Source of the DNA: Ruegeria arenilitoris
GTDB lineage: Bacteria; Pseudomonadota; Alphaproteobacteria; Rhodobacterales; Rhodobacteraceae
DNA: 64,000 nucleotides
Direction: 5' to 3'
Assembly: GCF_013035425.1 (NCBI RefSeq)
Contig: NZ_WQHX01000002.1
Span: forward strand, 310,001 to 374,000
The position numbers and the translations under genes are program-made. This document shows, piece after piece, positions 1 to 7,742 of this stretch. Position 1 is the stretch's first letter; each line of letters begins with the position of its first letter. Under the pieces are notes generated by a model. It ran no database searches. It was not told the origin of the DNA and saw nothing but the letters and a program-made list of their open reading frames with translations.

Positions 1-1106
1 CCCTTAAGCGCTGCAGGCGTCGAAGACACCCCATCTGCAACTTTGAAATCACCGTATACTCGACTGCCATCTGGCGCAAAAAACTGATCATGCTGGTGCG
101 AATGCAGATCGGGGCCGCACTCTGAGACAGCATCGCGCATGCAATTCGCCATAATTTGTGCGGATTCTTCTGTCCAACCGGCGACATAGTCAGCATGAGC
201 GGACGTACCCTTTGGCACATTGTCCATACGATCTGATGCAAAATACCAGTCAGAGTCAAACGGTACATCCGACCAATTAACATTCTGGGTCAGCTGCGGA
301 ATCGTATAAGGGTGAGAGCGCGGGCAACGGCCATGAACGGAGTACGCGACGTGCTTGGTGCCGCCCGGGCTGGAAAGTATCGGCGATCCGTCGGCATTCA
401 CGGCAACGCAATCAGGAAAAATGACTTCTAATGTCAAACCGTCGTGAGGAGAAATCCGAATGTCACCCCCCCAAATTTCTTGATCTTTCTTGCTTACAAC
501 GACACCGCTAGACCCCTTAACATCTGCGTTGGTTAAAATTTCAAGGCCTTGCGGAATTGGTTTGATCTTGCTGCGATCATTCACCCAACTCTTATAATAA
601 TTCGTTATAGCTGTAGGGAGAACAACTTCCCCTCTTTCGTTAAAAAGCGCCGGAATCCAATAAGCAGAACGGTTCGTGACACCGCCATCGCAGGTCGTCC
701 GACCCGAGTGGATAATGTCACTACTAGTGCTGTCGGCATCGACCTCGGCATTACCAAAAAACATATGCAGATGAGCTGCACCGGGTTGCCCGGGATAAAC
801 AACCGGGTCATCATACGAATAGTGTGAAGGCACGCAAAAAAAGCGAAAACCATGACCGTCTATGTTGCCCTTCTCACCGCGAGGTACAGGCATAGACCCC
901 TTATCGGTGCCGCGCGTAACGACATGGTGGAAATCCGACGAAGCGTGTTGCGCGTTTGTTTGGCTTGCTGTCCCTCCGACGGCTAATATGCACATCGTTA
1001 TTAGCAAATTGACGTAACTAGATGCAGCGACAGACCTGCGCTTGGTTTGCCCTGAGGATCTTGAAAAGCTCTCGACAAAGGCCGCCAGAAAAAAACGATC
1101 GGTCAT
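1..1106 (-). CDS. DUF1996 domain secreted protein (C-terminus cut by window edge)
   Basis: I translated this frame by hand from the ATG at 1106 and found it open to the left edge, about 368 codons with no stop. The N-terminus is basic (KRRS) and then hydrophobic (residues about 30-48), a Sec-type signal peptide ending near an Ala-Gln site. The mature part carries DUF1996 hallmarks: YDDPVVYPGQPGAAHLHMFFG, then GRTTCDGG and NRSAYWIPA. DUF1996 proteins are extracellular and of unknown function, common in fungi and actinobacteria. The C-terminus lies outside the window. The family call is fairly sure; the function is unknown. Confidence 0.8.
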   Translation of the reverse strand, partial: MTDRFFLAAFVESFSRSSGQTKRRSVAASSYVNLLITMCILAVGGTASQTNAQHASSDFHHVVTRGTDKGSMPVPRGEKGNIDGHGFRFFCVPSHYSYDDPVVYPGQPGAAHLHMFFGNAEVDADSTSSDIIHSGRTTCDGGVTNRSAYWIPALFNERGEVVLPTAITNYYKSWVNDRSKIKPIPQGLEILTNADVKGSSGVVVSKKDQEIWGGDIRISPHDGLTLEVIFPDCVAVNADGSPILSSPGGTKHVAYSVHGRCPRSHPYTIPQLTQNVNWSDVPFDSDWYFASDRMDNVPKGTSAHADYVAGWTEESAQIMANCMRDAVSECGPDLHSHQHDQFFAPDGSRVYGDFKVADGVSSTPAALK

Positions 1107-1467
1107 CTTTGCTGTTCCTTTCACTAACTACAAACTACCACCTCTATGGCGGGCACACGGTTCAATACTAAAATAACTTAGTTATCCCCGCTCTCATATC
1201 AAATCCTGCAAAAAAATTGTCGCAGCTTCTTTAAAAAACGGACGTCTTTGTGAATAAATGCACCCAAATCAAAACTATTGTTTAATCCTTTAGGTCTGCT
1301 GCCCCAATGAGCTCTTCAATTTCGCGAGAATGTCGCTCGACTATGGTCATTTTGCCCGGCCCGAGGCCTTAAAGACCAGGTCGACGACGCAATCCGACAA
1401 GAATCCACTCGATTGTGAATCCATAGACCGTTACTCAGACGCTTTGGTCTGCGAAAATCACGGCAGC
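1107..1467. other. 361-bp intergenic stretch
   Basis: This separates two minus-strand genes and holds the promoter of the DUF1996 gene. It is AT-rich next to that start. I see only a short inverted repeat, ATAACT-T-AGTTAT, at 1173-1185. An open frame on the plus strand here runs into the antisense of the next gene and looks like a shadow. No RNA gene was recognised. Confidence 0.4.
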
Positions 1468-2283
1468 TCAGAAGTGAAACGCCACCGCTGCATAAATCCC
1501 GTTCTGGTCGACATCATAAGCAAACTCGCCACTATCGCGATCAGTGGAATAGTCTATTCCATAGAATTGATAGCCGAAGCGCAAAGACGTATTCTCCCAC
1601 CCCTGCCAGTCAAAACCGGCCAAGACTAAATACTGAAGATCATCGCCGTTCACGCCAAATCCGCTCAGTTCCGCACGGGCTCCAAAACCCCATTTATCAT
1701 TGATTTCAGTCGCATACCGCAGGGTAATCAGCGGCTCGAACCATTCTTCAGTACCACCAAGGGAAAGACTTGGACCCGGGGTATTTATGTCAATTTCTTG
1801 CTTGAGCCGATTCCATTTAACACCAATCGCCGCATCAGCAGCGTATCTTCTGCCCGAAGCATTTACACCGTTTGCGAACCGGTAAGCGCCCTGCAGGTTA
1901 AAAAACGTTTGACGGACATCCACTTCGACATCCGTTCGTCCTGCGCCAATTGGTAAAGTGCCATCTTCGCCAAGCTTTACATAGTAGAGCTCGGAAACGA
2001 TGCCAAAATCTCCGTTCCATCCCTCATACCGAACGGACAGAGCACCCTGCAAAATGTCCAACACTTCGTTCAGACTCAAATCCAAATCGACACTGCTACC
2101 GTCGACCGTTGATGTGCCCTTGGTAGAGAATGGCAGAAACAAATAAGGAGTAATCGAATGGCGCCAAGATCCATCATCAGCCGGAGATCGTGAAAGCGCC
2201 TGGGCATCAGCAATACTCGGCGTCGAAATCGCAATACATGCGCCTAACGCTGCAAACGAAGCAACCTTTCTAACATTCAACAT
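1468..2283 (-). CDS. outer-membrane beta-barrel protein
   Basis: A 271-residue protein with an N-terminal signal peptide (residues 1-28, ending near IADAQA). The rest alternates polar and hydrophobic residues in short strands rich in Gly, Tyr and Trp and ends in AVAFHF. A C-terminal aromatic residue in the last strand is the usual BamA recognition signal of outer-membrane barrels. It resembles the small barrel proteins of unknown role found in many Rhodobacteraceae. Location is well supported; substrate or role cannot be told. It stands alone, and no ligand-specific neighbour is present. Confidence 0.75.
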   Translation of the reverse strand: MLNVRKVASFAALGACIAISTPSIADAQALSRSPADDGSWRHSITPYLFLPFSTKGTSTVDGSSVDLDLSLNEVLDILQGALSVRYEGWNGDFGIVSELYYVKLGEDGTLPIGAGRTDVEVDVRQTFFNLQGAYRFANGVNASGRRYAADAAIGVKWNRLKQEIDINTPGPSLSLGGTEEWFEPLITLRYATEINDKWGFGARAELSGFGVNGDDLQYLVLAGFDWQGWENTSLRFGYQFYGIDYSTDRDSGEFAYDVDQNGIYAAVAFHF

Positions 2284-2521
2284 TCTTCATATCCAAATCT
2301 GATTTCATGTAATCAGTATGGTAGAGGGTCAGTGGGTGTGCCGACCAGAAAAAAATCCGTTTTGTTGTCCGAAGGATAGAAGACAAATTGCGTTGACGCC
2401 ACCAAACGTCAGGTGAAAATGGTGTCTGGCATAACAGCCGATCACTAGCGGCAGCCCATCAAAGCGACCAATCACGCAATTGGTGACCCGAACCTTCTGC
2501 CTAGAGTTTTTGTTTGAGAAG

Positions 2522-2598
2522 TGGTACCGCCTCCCTGGCTTGAACAGGGGACCTCTGGATCCACAATCCAGCGCTCTAACCAACTGAGCTAAGGCGGC
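2522..2598 (-). tRNA. tRNA-His (GTG)
   Basis: A full cloverleaf is readable on the minus strand: acceptor GCCGCCT / AGGCGGT, D-stem GCTC/GAGC, anticodon stem CTGGA/TCCAG around the loop TTGTGGA (anticodon GTG), T-arm CCCTG TTCAAGC CAGGG, and an encoded CCA. The discriminator base is A. The first acceptor pair is G-U and no extra G-1 pairs with position 73, consistent with what is known of tRNA-His in many Alphaproteobacteria. Confidence 0.95.
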
Positions 2599-2645
2599 AC
2601 TCGTGGAGGGCGATTTATCGAACACGCACTGGGATTGCAAGTCTA

Positions 2646-3128
2646 TTAAAGTTGAATTCTCCAGCTTTGTTCGACCAAATCCACGCCGAAAGAATACACC
2701 GGCTTACTATCGACCAACTGCCACCCAAACGCGCGGTAGAGAGCGCAGGCCGCGCGATGGCTTTCATGTGTCCAAAGCACCATCTCGCGATAGCCTGCAG
2801 TCCTAGCAAACTCCATACACTCATTTAACAAGTGCCTCCCAATCCCCTGCCCCCGGGCTTCAGGCACTAACAGGAACAAGCGCAGCTTGGCACTATGATC
2901 GTCCTGAGCAACACAAAAAATGCTGCCTAAGTGTAATCCGTTCTTCTCGGCGATCCAGCCGCACTCGCGCCTGGGGTCAAAATCCGCAAGGAAGTCATTC
3001 AGGATTTGGGCCACCAATCGCCCGAAGGATTCGTTGAACCCTTCATCGCGCGCATATAGCAAGTCATGCTGTTTGACCAACCATTGCGCATCATCGGCGT
3101 GAAAGGGCCGAAGGGTAACATTATCCAT
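2646..3128 (-). CDS. GNAT-family N-acetyltransferase
   Basis: About 160 residues from the ATG at 3128 (MDNVTLRPF). The fold is a single GNAT domain: a beta-strand reading LRLFLLVPEAR followed by the acetyl-CoA pyrophosphate-binding loop RGQGIGRHLL, then a C-terminal strand with YRAFGWQ. A start at 3191 is possible but would leave only 11 bp to the divergent neighbour at 3203, so the inner start is preferred; neither start has a strong ribosome binding site. The substrate is not predictable. Some homologues are fused to a MarR domain; none is present here. Confidence 0.8.
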   Translation of the reverse strand: MDNVTLRPFHADDAQWLVKQHDLLYARDEGFNESFGRLVAQILNDFLADFDPRRECGWIAEKNGLHLGSIFCVAQDDHSAKLRLFLLVPEARGQGIGRHLLNECMEFARTAGYREMVLWTHESHRAACALYRAFGWQLVDSKPVYSFGVDLVEQSWRIQL

Positions 3129-3202
3129 ACTTCTTTTGTGCGCTTTGGTCGCTTGATTCTCAACCCATCGCGCTGTAGCAAAAAGGCTCATCGGAGGCGC
3201 AC

Positions 3203-3391
3203 ATGGGCATAAATACCGAACGCGACATAGAAGCGAACCTGCAGATCGGACCGACTGATCAGGGCATGGTTCGTCTGTTCATCGAAGCTTCGGATGCTGA
3301 GATTCCGATGGACTTTGACCCGGACGAAGCTGAAGAGATCGCCGAAGAAATTCGCGCCGCAGCCCAAGCAGCGCGGGCGTTAAGGGACTAG
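3203..3391 (+). CDS. DUF6324 family small protein
   Basis: A 62-residue acidic protein, preceded by a GGAGG ribosome binding site 6 bases before the ATG. It contains a DFDPDEAEEIAEEIR segment predicted to be an amphipathic helix. It matches my recollection of the DUF6324 family, small conserved proteins of Rhodobacterales without assigned function. It is divergent from the GNAT gene and converges on mmcB with a 4-bp gap. The function is unknown. Confidence 0.7.
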   Translation: MGINTERDIEANLQIGPTDQGMVRLFIEASDAEIPMDFDPDEAEEIAEEIRAAAQAARALRD

Positions 3392-3395
3392 GCTG

Positions 3396-3827
3396 TCAGA
3401 CACGCGGGTCACGCAACACGTGCAATCTGCGTGCAGCGTCGGTGGCGAATTTCTGGATCATTTTCTTTCGCCGCGCTGGTGCGACCTTGGTCTCAGGACC
3501 GATGCGGATAATTTCAGCGTCATAAGCATCTGCAATGATCAATCCGGTTTCAGGCGGCAAAAGATCGACGGGAAATTCCGTGTCGACGGCCCAAAAAAAT
3601 CGATCGCACCATTCCAGATAGCCCTGCCATTTCGAATCTGACTGATAGTCGGCCCGACTTGATTTGCATTCAATCACCCAAAGCTCACCCTTTGGTCCCA
3701 ATCCCATAACGTCTACACGCAAACCGCGGGTCGGGACAAATTCCTCAATGGAAACATAACCATGGGTTACAAGGTGCCGCGAAACCCCTCGGGCCAATCT
3801 TTGTCCAGGATGCAATTCTAGATTCAT
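3396..3827 (-). CDS. mmcB: MmcB-type DNA repair protein
   Basis: A 143-residue protein of the MmcB (formerly DUF988) family, a restriction-endonuclease-like fold protein needed for mitomycin C resistance in Caulobacter. Visible core: RVDVMGLGPKGELWVIECK, holding the Asp and the E-x-K pair typical of PD-(D/E)xK nucleases, then W-x-GYLEWCDRFFWAVD. The frame is open to 4028, but the upstream part overlaps the arsR gene and has no family character. The ATG at 3827 gives MNLELHPGQRLARG and sits 11 bp downstream of a LexA box, so it is chosen. Confidence 0.85.
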   Translation of the reverse strand: MNLELHPGQRLARGVSRHLVTHGYVSIEEFVPTRGLRVDVMGLGPKGELWVIECKSSRADYQSDSKWQGYLEWCDRFFWAVDTEFPVDLLPPETGLIIADAYDAEIIRIGPETKVAPARRKKMIQKFATDAARRLHVLRDPRV

Positions 3828-3838
3828 TCTCAAAATGT

Positions 3839-3853
3839 GAACAATTAGTGAAC
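3839..3853 (-). promoter_or_regulatory. LexA (SOS) box of mmcB
   Basis: On the minus strand the sequence reads GTTC-ACTAATT-GTTC, an exact match to the alphaproteobacterial LexA operator GTTC-N7-GTTC. It ends 11 bp before the mmcB start codon. MmcB is known as a LexA regulon member in Caulobacter. The site therefore supports SOS induction of mmcB here. Confidence 0.85.
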
Positions 3854-3874
3854 AAAAATCAAGCACGACTTCTC

Positions 3875-3923
3875 TTGACATGATACCTTTCGGTACCGTA
3901 AAAACACGAAACCAAAAGGTATC
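3875..3923 (+). promoter_or_regulatory. arsR promoter and candidate operator (inverted repeat)
   Basis: A TTGACA -35 box lies at 3875-3880 with a weak -10 (TAAAAA, 3899-3904) 18 bp away. A perfect 9-bp inverted repeat, GATACCTTT (3882-3890) and AAAGGTATC (3915-3923), flanks the -10. A second palindrome, CGGTACCG, sits at 3891-3898. This is the layout of an autoregulated ArsR-family operator, 14 bp upstream of the regulator start. Confidence 0.6.
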
Positions 3924-3937
3924 TAATCGAGGAGCGC

Positions 3938-4258
3938 ATGAACACACAAACTCAAAACGCGTTTCGCGCGCTGGCAGATCCAACACGCAGGGACATAGTT
4001 CAAATGCTGGCGTCCGAAGACATGACAATCGCGCAGTTGACCGGACATTTCGATATGACCCGCGCTGCCGTCAAAAAGCACTTAACCGTTCTTTCAGACG
4101 GCGGACTGATCACGTTCGAGGCTCGCGGACGGGAACGCATCAACCGACTTGAACCTAAGGGAATGGCCCCTGTTCTGGACTGGCTCAGATACTTTGACCG
4201 GTTCTGGGACGACCGCCTCGCCAATCTCAAAAATGCTATTGAAGGAACAAATAGATGA
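3938..4258 (+). CDS. ArsR-family winged-helix regulator
   Basis: 106 residues. The body is a single ArsR winged helix: FRALADPTRRDIVQML, then ITIAQL-like helix MTIAQLTGHF, recognition helix MTRAAVKKHLTVLSDGGLI, and a wing reading ARGRERINRL. No cysteine metal site is visible, so it belongs with the ArsR members that pair with SRPBCC (AHSA1) proteins rather than metal sensors. The ribosome binding site GAGGAG precedes the ATG. The stop overlaps the next gene by 4 bp, so both are co-transcribed. The inverted repeat upstream suggests autorepression. Confidence 0.88.
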   Translation: MNTQTQNAFRALADPTRRDIVQMLASEDMTIAQLTGHFDMTRAAVKKHLTVLSDGGLITFEARGRERINRLEPKGMAPVLDWLRYFDRFWDDRLANLKNAIEGTNR

Positions 4259-4680
4259 CTGACGCAGTTTTGCAGAAAACCATTTTTCTTCGCGCAACAC
4301 CCGAAACGGTTTGGGACTATCTAACCGAACCTGACCGGCTTGCGGAATGGTTTCACAAACCCGAACGCCGTCTGGCAGATGGTCAAAAACTTGAAATGTT
4401 TGGAACGACAAGCGGCGACCTATTGATCTGGGGCGAGGTCCGTCAGGCGCGGAGGCCGGAATATCTTGAGTATACTTTTACGGTCAAACCCATGGGAGAT
4501 GCAGTGAGCGTCGTAAGATGGACGCTAGAGCCAGTTTCAGGTGGCACGCGGCTTGGCCTTGTTCACGAAGGCCTCCCACAAGGAGCAGAGGCCTTTGGGT
4601 TGATCCTGGCGTTGGACAATGGTTGGGACGAACACTTTGGCAAGATGCGAACGGCATTACACGAAACTGTTGACGCATGA
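4255..4680 (+). CDS. SRPBCC/AHSA1-domain protein
   Basis: 141 residues of the START-like AHSA1 family: N-terminal KTIFLRATPETVWDYLTEP, the conserved L-x-EWF motif (LAEWF), and a C-terminal helix GWDEHFGKM. These proteins form a deep hydrophobic ligand pocket; the ligand is unknown. The ATGA overlap with arsR and the frequent pairing of ArsR with AHSA1 genes indicate one functional unit, probably a small-molecule response. Confidence 0.85.
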   Translation: MTDAVLQKTIFLRATPETVWDYLTEPDRLAEWFHKPERRLADGQKLEMFGTTSGDLLIWGEVRQARRPEYLEYTFTVKPMGDAVSVVRWTLEPVSGGTRLGLVHEGLPQGAEAFGLILALDNGWDEHFGKMRTALHETVDA

Positions 4681-4821
4681 CCTCTTGTGGAATCCCACTT
4701 CAGACCCTAACTAGGCGCGTGGCGGGTTCTGCCCTTCTCGTGTTAGGCAGCATTCCGGTGGCCTTAAGCAATTCCGAGGGAGCTGGCTCTGTTCAGGTCC
4801 TGGCCTGATTACCTGGCGCCC

Positions 4822-4837
4822 ACCTGTATTAACAGGT
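4822..4837. repeat. small perfect hairpin in the 4681-4888 gap
   Basis: ACCTGT (4822-4827) and ACAGGT (4832-4837) form a 6-bp stem with a 4-base loop. A second short palindrome, GGCGGTCCCGCC, lies at 4869-4880. The two sit between convergent genes, so they may help termination, but neither is followed by a T run. Otherwise the 208-bp gap shows nothing recognisable. Confidence 0.35.
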
Positions 4838-4888
4838 CCTCGGGAATCAAAGCCCCACGGATGACTGGCGGTCCCGCCACTTGATCCT

Positions 4889-5194
4889 TCAACGTGAGGA
4901 TCGCGACTCTTGCCGGATCAACGCTGGTTTCAAACTTTGCGTGATCGGCGTTCCTCGACGCGGACCATCGTGCTTTTCAGCCAAATTCATGATTGCGTAA
5001 GCGAATTGGACACCCGCGAAAACGATCCCGTTCATAAACCAGATCATCAGCAAGGCCATCAGACCAATCTCGGACCCCAAAATGAGATCGCGAAGATTAG
5101 CAACGTTAAGTACCAGAAGAACCGCGACGAATATTGCCGAAATCAAAAAACCAAGTGCAACTTGGGTGATGTAAAGACGGATGAGCTTAGGCAT
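4889..5194 (-). CDS. small membrane protein of unknown function
   Basis: 101 residues with two clear membrane helices (about 9-32 and 41-66) and a short polar C-terminal tail. A strong AAGGAGG ribosome binding site lies 6 bases before the ATG. I do not recognise a family; similar small two-helix proteins occur in Rhodobacteraceae. It lies downstream of nusB on the same strand, with a 69-bp gap, and may be the last gene of the rib-nusB transcript. Confidence 0.6.
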   Translation of the reverse strand: MPKLIRLYITQVALGFLISAIFVAVLLVLNVANLRDLILGSEIGLMALLMIWFMNGIVFAGVQFAYAIMNLAEKHDGPRRGTPITQSLKPALIRQESRSSR

Positions 5195-5263
5195 TTCAGA
5201 CCTCCTTACGCGCCTCTCGAAGCTTAGCTCGAATTTGGTCTGGGTAAAATGGTCGGCGGCGTG

Positions 5264-5749
5264 TCAGAATGCCTCGGGCTTGGCCTCACGCGCCATGTGA
5301 TCAAGCACCGCGTTAACGAATTTTGGCTCTTTTCCCTCGGGGAAAAAAGCGCGCGCAACGTCGACAAATTCGGTAATGACGACCTTTGGCGGTGTCTGCC
5401 CTTGGGTCAATTCTGCACCAGCGGCTCGGAACGTGGCTCGTAACGTCGGGTCTATCCGGTCGATGGGCCACTTTGCCACCAAAGCTCGGTCGGTCATCTG
5501 ATCAATGGGTGCTTGGTAGTTTACCGCGTCATCCACAAGCTTGCGAAAGATCGAAATGTCGCCGTCCAACATTTCTTCGCCCTCATATACAGCGCCGAAA
5601 CGGTGATCCAAAAATTCGCGAACCACTTGATCTGTTGTTTGCCCGGACTGTTCCATCTGAAAAAGGGCCTGCACGGCGTAGAGCCGCGCGGCAGATTTCA
5701 TCAAACGCTTTTTGTCGACCGGTTTTTGGGTCGCTTCTTTTCGGGTCAT
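5264..5749 (-). CDS. nusB: transcription antitermination factor NusB
   Basis: 161 residues of the all-helical NusB fold. Visible signatures are ARLYAVQALFQMEQSG near the N-terminus, a central DRALVAKWPIDRIDPTLR and the C-terminal KVVITEFVDVARAF. NusB binds boxA RNA together with NusE (S10) and supports rRNA antitermination. The start codon overlaps the ribH stop by 4 bp, the usual ribH-nusB coupling of Alphaproteobacteria. Homologues are typically 140-170 residues, so it is full length. Confidence 0.95.
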   Translation of the reverse strand: MTRKEATQKPVDKKRLMKSAARLYAVQALFQMEQSGQTTDQVVREFLDHRFGAVYEGEEMLDGDISIFRKLVDDAVNYQAPIDQMTDRALVAKWPIDRIDPTLRATFRAAGAELTQGQTPPKVVITEFVDVARAFFPEGKEPKFVNAVLDHMAREAKPEAF

Positions 5750-6303
5750 GCCGTTGTGGATCCGTTACTGCCGTCCGCCAAGAGAATGGACTCTGACGGC
5801 GGTTTGAACCCGACGCCCTTACGAGAAGCCCCCCACTTACGGCTGAGCGCAATCAGATGCAAGGCTGCTGCGGCCGCTCCGCCGCCTTTGTTCATTTTTT
5901 CAGGGTTAGCGCGTACTTCTGCTTGCTCTTCATTCTCAACAGTCAAAATGCCATTGCCAATGCATAAACCTTGAAGTCCCATCAGTTGAATTGCACGGCT
6001 GGAGTCATTGCAAACAGTTTCATAATGAGTTGTCTCACCTCGAATGACGCAGCCCAGTGCGACGTAGCCGTCGAAGTTGCATTGTCGATCCGCCATCGCG
6101 ATCGCTGTGGGAACTTCCAACGCACCAGGTACTTCGACCACTTCACACGTGCCGCCAACTGCTTCGATCTGGGTTTTGGCACCGGCAACCAAATTGTCAG
6201 AAATGGCGCGATAGAAAGGCGCAACGACGATCAGAAGTTTGACCGGATTGTCAAATTCGGGCGTTGGCAGTACGCCATGTTTGTCTTGTTCAGCCACGAT
6301 CAA
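5746..6303 (-). CDS. ribH: 6,7-dimethyl-8-ribityllumazine synthase
   Basis: 185 residues. It condenses 5-amino-6-ribitylaminouracil with 3,4-dihydroxy-2-butanone 4-phosphate, the penultimate riboflavin step. Visible motifs are PGALEVPTAI (ligand loop), GYVALGCVIRGETTHYE with the catalytic-region His, and GILTVENEEQA. The C-terminus is longer than in the shortest homologues. It overlaps ribBX and nusB by 4 bp each, indicating translational coupling. Confidence 0.96.
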   Translation of the reverse strand: MIVAEQDKHGVLPTPEFDNPVKLLIVVAPFYRAISDNLVAGAKTQIEAVGGTCEVVEVPGALEVPTAIAMADRQCNFDGYVALGCVIRGETTHYETVCNDSSRAIQLMGLQGLCIGNGILTVENEEQAEVRANPEKMNKGGGAAAAALHLIALSRKWGASRKGVGFKPPSESILLADGSNGSTTA

Positions 6304-7421
6304 TCATCCCCAAGAATTGCGCGGGTGCCAACGATGGACAAGCCAAATGCGTCAAGCCCCAGATATTTGGTTTCCGGTGAATCGGTCAGTAGAACCAATT
6401 CCTGAATACCCATCTTGGACAAGATCTGAGCCCCAAGACCGGTTTGCTTAATGGTTCTAGGACCTTCCTCTTCCGCAGCGTACAGCGAATTGCGAGGCTG
6501 GCGAAACAGGCAAACAACACCACGCCCTTCTTCCGCGATCTTTTCCATCGCACGCGGTAGCTCACGCGGTGACTTTGGGCCCAATCCCAAGATATCCGGC
6601 GCTTCGTGCAGGGCATGTGTTCGGGTCAGAACCGGTTCAGGGGTGGTAATGTCGCCCTTTACCATAACAACATGTTCAATGCCGTGCGTTTGGTCAGTGA
6701 AAATGCGCATTTCCCACTCACCACCATATTCCGAATTCACCACCTCGCGCGAAGTTTCGACAACAAGATTGTCATTGCGCGAACGGTAGGCAATCAGATC
6801 GCTTATCGTACCTATTTTCATATTGTGTTGTTTCGCGAATTCTACCAAATCCGGCAGTCTGGCCATTGTGCCATCCGGATTCATGATTTCGCAAATCACA
6901 CCAGCGGGTTTCAGACCCGCCAAACGCGATATATCGACTGCCGCCTCTGTATGGCCAGCGCGCACCAGTACACCGCCCCTTTTTGCCCGCAACGGAAAGA
7001 TATGACCGGGCGTCGCGATGTGGGCCATCGTGTTCTGTTCGTTGATGGCCGTAGAGACTGTCAAAGCGCGATCTGCAGCTGAGATACCCGTCGATACGCC
7101 TTCGCGTGCTTCGATCGACACAGTGAACGCGGTTTCATGACGGGACGAGTTGTTTACGGCCATCAGCGGCAGCCCAAGCGCATCAATGCGCTCAGCCGTC
7201 ATTGGCAAACAGATCAACCCTCGGCCATGCGTGGCCATAAAGTTAATAGCCGCCGCATCCGCGAATTCCGCTGCTATCACCAGGTCACCCTCGTTTTCAC
7301 GATCTTCGTGATCAACCAGAATGTACATCCGACCCTTACGCGCTTCGTCGATGATTTCTTCGATCGGGCTGATCGCCTCACTTAACTGGGCCTCGACCGG
7401 TCCTGGAGTTTCAAAGCTCAT
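6300..7421 (-). CDS. ribB: DHBP synthase with degenerate GTP cyclohydrolase II domain (RibBX)
   Basis: 373 residues in two domains. The first (about 1-215) is a complete 3,4-dihydroxy-2-butanone 4-phosphate synthase with [12 protein letters not shown] (about 37-48), [11 protein letters not shown] and [13 protein letters not shown]. The second (about 220-373) aligns with GTP cyclohydrolase II but has no zinc cysteines: the place of G-S-L-R-C-D-C-G is [14 protein letters not shown], and R-Q-E-G-R-G-I-G is replaced by [10 protein letters not shown]. It should therefore make DHBP but not open GTP. Such RibBX hybrids are described in Proteobacteria. A separate RibA must lie outside the window. Confidence 0.93.
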   Translation of the reverse strand: MSFETPGPVEAQLSEAISPIEEIIDEARKGRMYILVDHEDRENEGDLVIAAEFADAAAINFMATHGRGLICLPMTAERIDALGLPLMAVNNSSRHETAFTVSIEAREGVSTGISAADRALTVSTAINEQNTMAHIATPGHIFPLRAKRGGVLVRAGHTEAAVDISRLAGLKPAGVICEIMNPDGTMARLPDLVEFAKQHNMKIGTISDLIAYRSRNDNLVVETSREVVNSEYGGEWEMRIFTDQTHGIEHVVMVKGDITTPEPVLTRTHALHEAPDILGLGPKSPRELPRAMEKIAEEGRGVVCLFRQPRNSLYAAEEEGPRTIKQTGLGAQILSKMGIQELVLLTDSPETKYLGLDAFGLSIVGTRAILGDD

Positions 7422-7742
7422 TTGGCAGCCTCTCGCTGAGCATTCATGCTGGGCGGGATAGACCAGTCGAACCCCAATGACCAGAGTGCTTAAAGGACCA
7501 TGCGGTTGAAATGTGCATTCGACTAAGTATCTCGGCTCATTTCCCGCCCCTTTTGCCCGCTGTCAGAGATTGGTGTCGATTGCCACCTCCTGCGGATTTC
7601 CCGAATTTCATTAACCAAATGTTAACTAATTTGCGCTTAGCAGATTGTGATTATCCAAAAAGCGGCGCACCAAGTCGCCCATTTTAATTGATGCCGAGCC
7701 TGATCGGTCAAAAATTGATTTTACAAATTTAGGACCAGTGAA
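7422..7742. other. 321-bp intergenic stretch between ribBX and the PAP2 gene
   Basis: Both flanking genes are transcribed outward, so promoters for each are expected. A CtrA-like TTAA-N7-TTAA site lies at 7611-7625. I looked for the conserved FMN riboswitch (RFN) segments upstream of ribBX and did not find them. Confidence 0.5.
7611..7625. promoter_or_regulatory. CtrA-like binding site
   Basis: TTAA-CCAAATG-TTAA matches the full CtrA consensus TTAA-N7-TTAA, and the left half extends to TTAACCA. It sits 117 bp before the PAP2 start and about 190 bp before the ribBX start. CtrA in roseobacters controls motility and other phase-dependent genes. The match is exact but short, so chance occurrence is possible. 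Confidence 0.45.

Noticed and set aside
1330..1629. 99-codon plus-strand frame
   Set aside because: Its second half is antisense to the outer-membrane protein gene, and it lacks a ribosome binding site.
2329..2640. 103-codon minus-strand frame across the tRNA-His gene
   Set aside because: It contains the tRNA-His sequence in full, has no ribosome binding site and no family character.
7422..7742. FMN riboswitch upstream of ribBX
   Set aside because: The conserved RFN segments could not be found on the minus strand.
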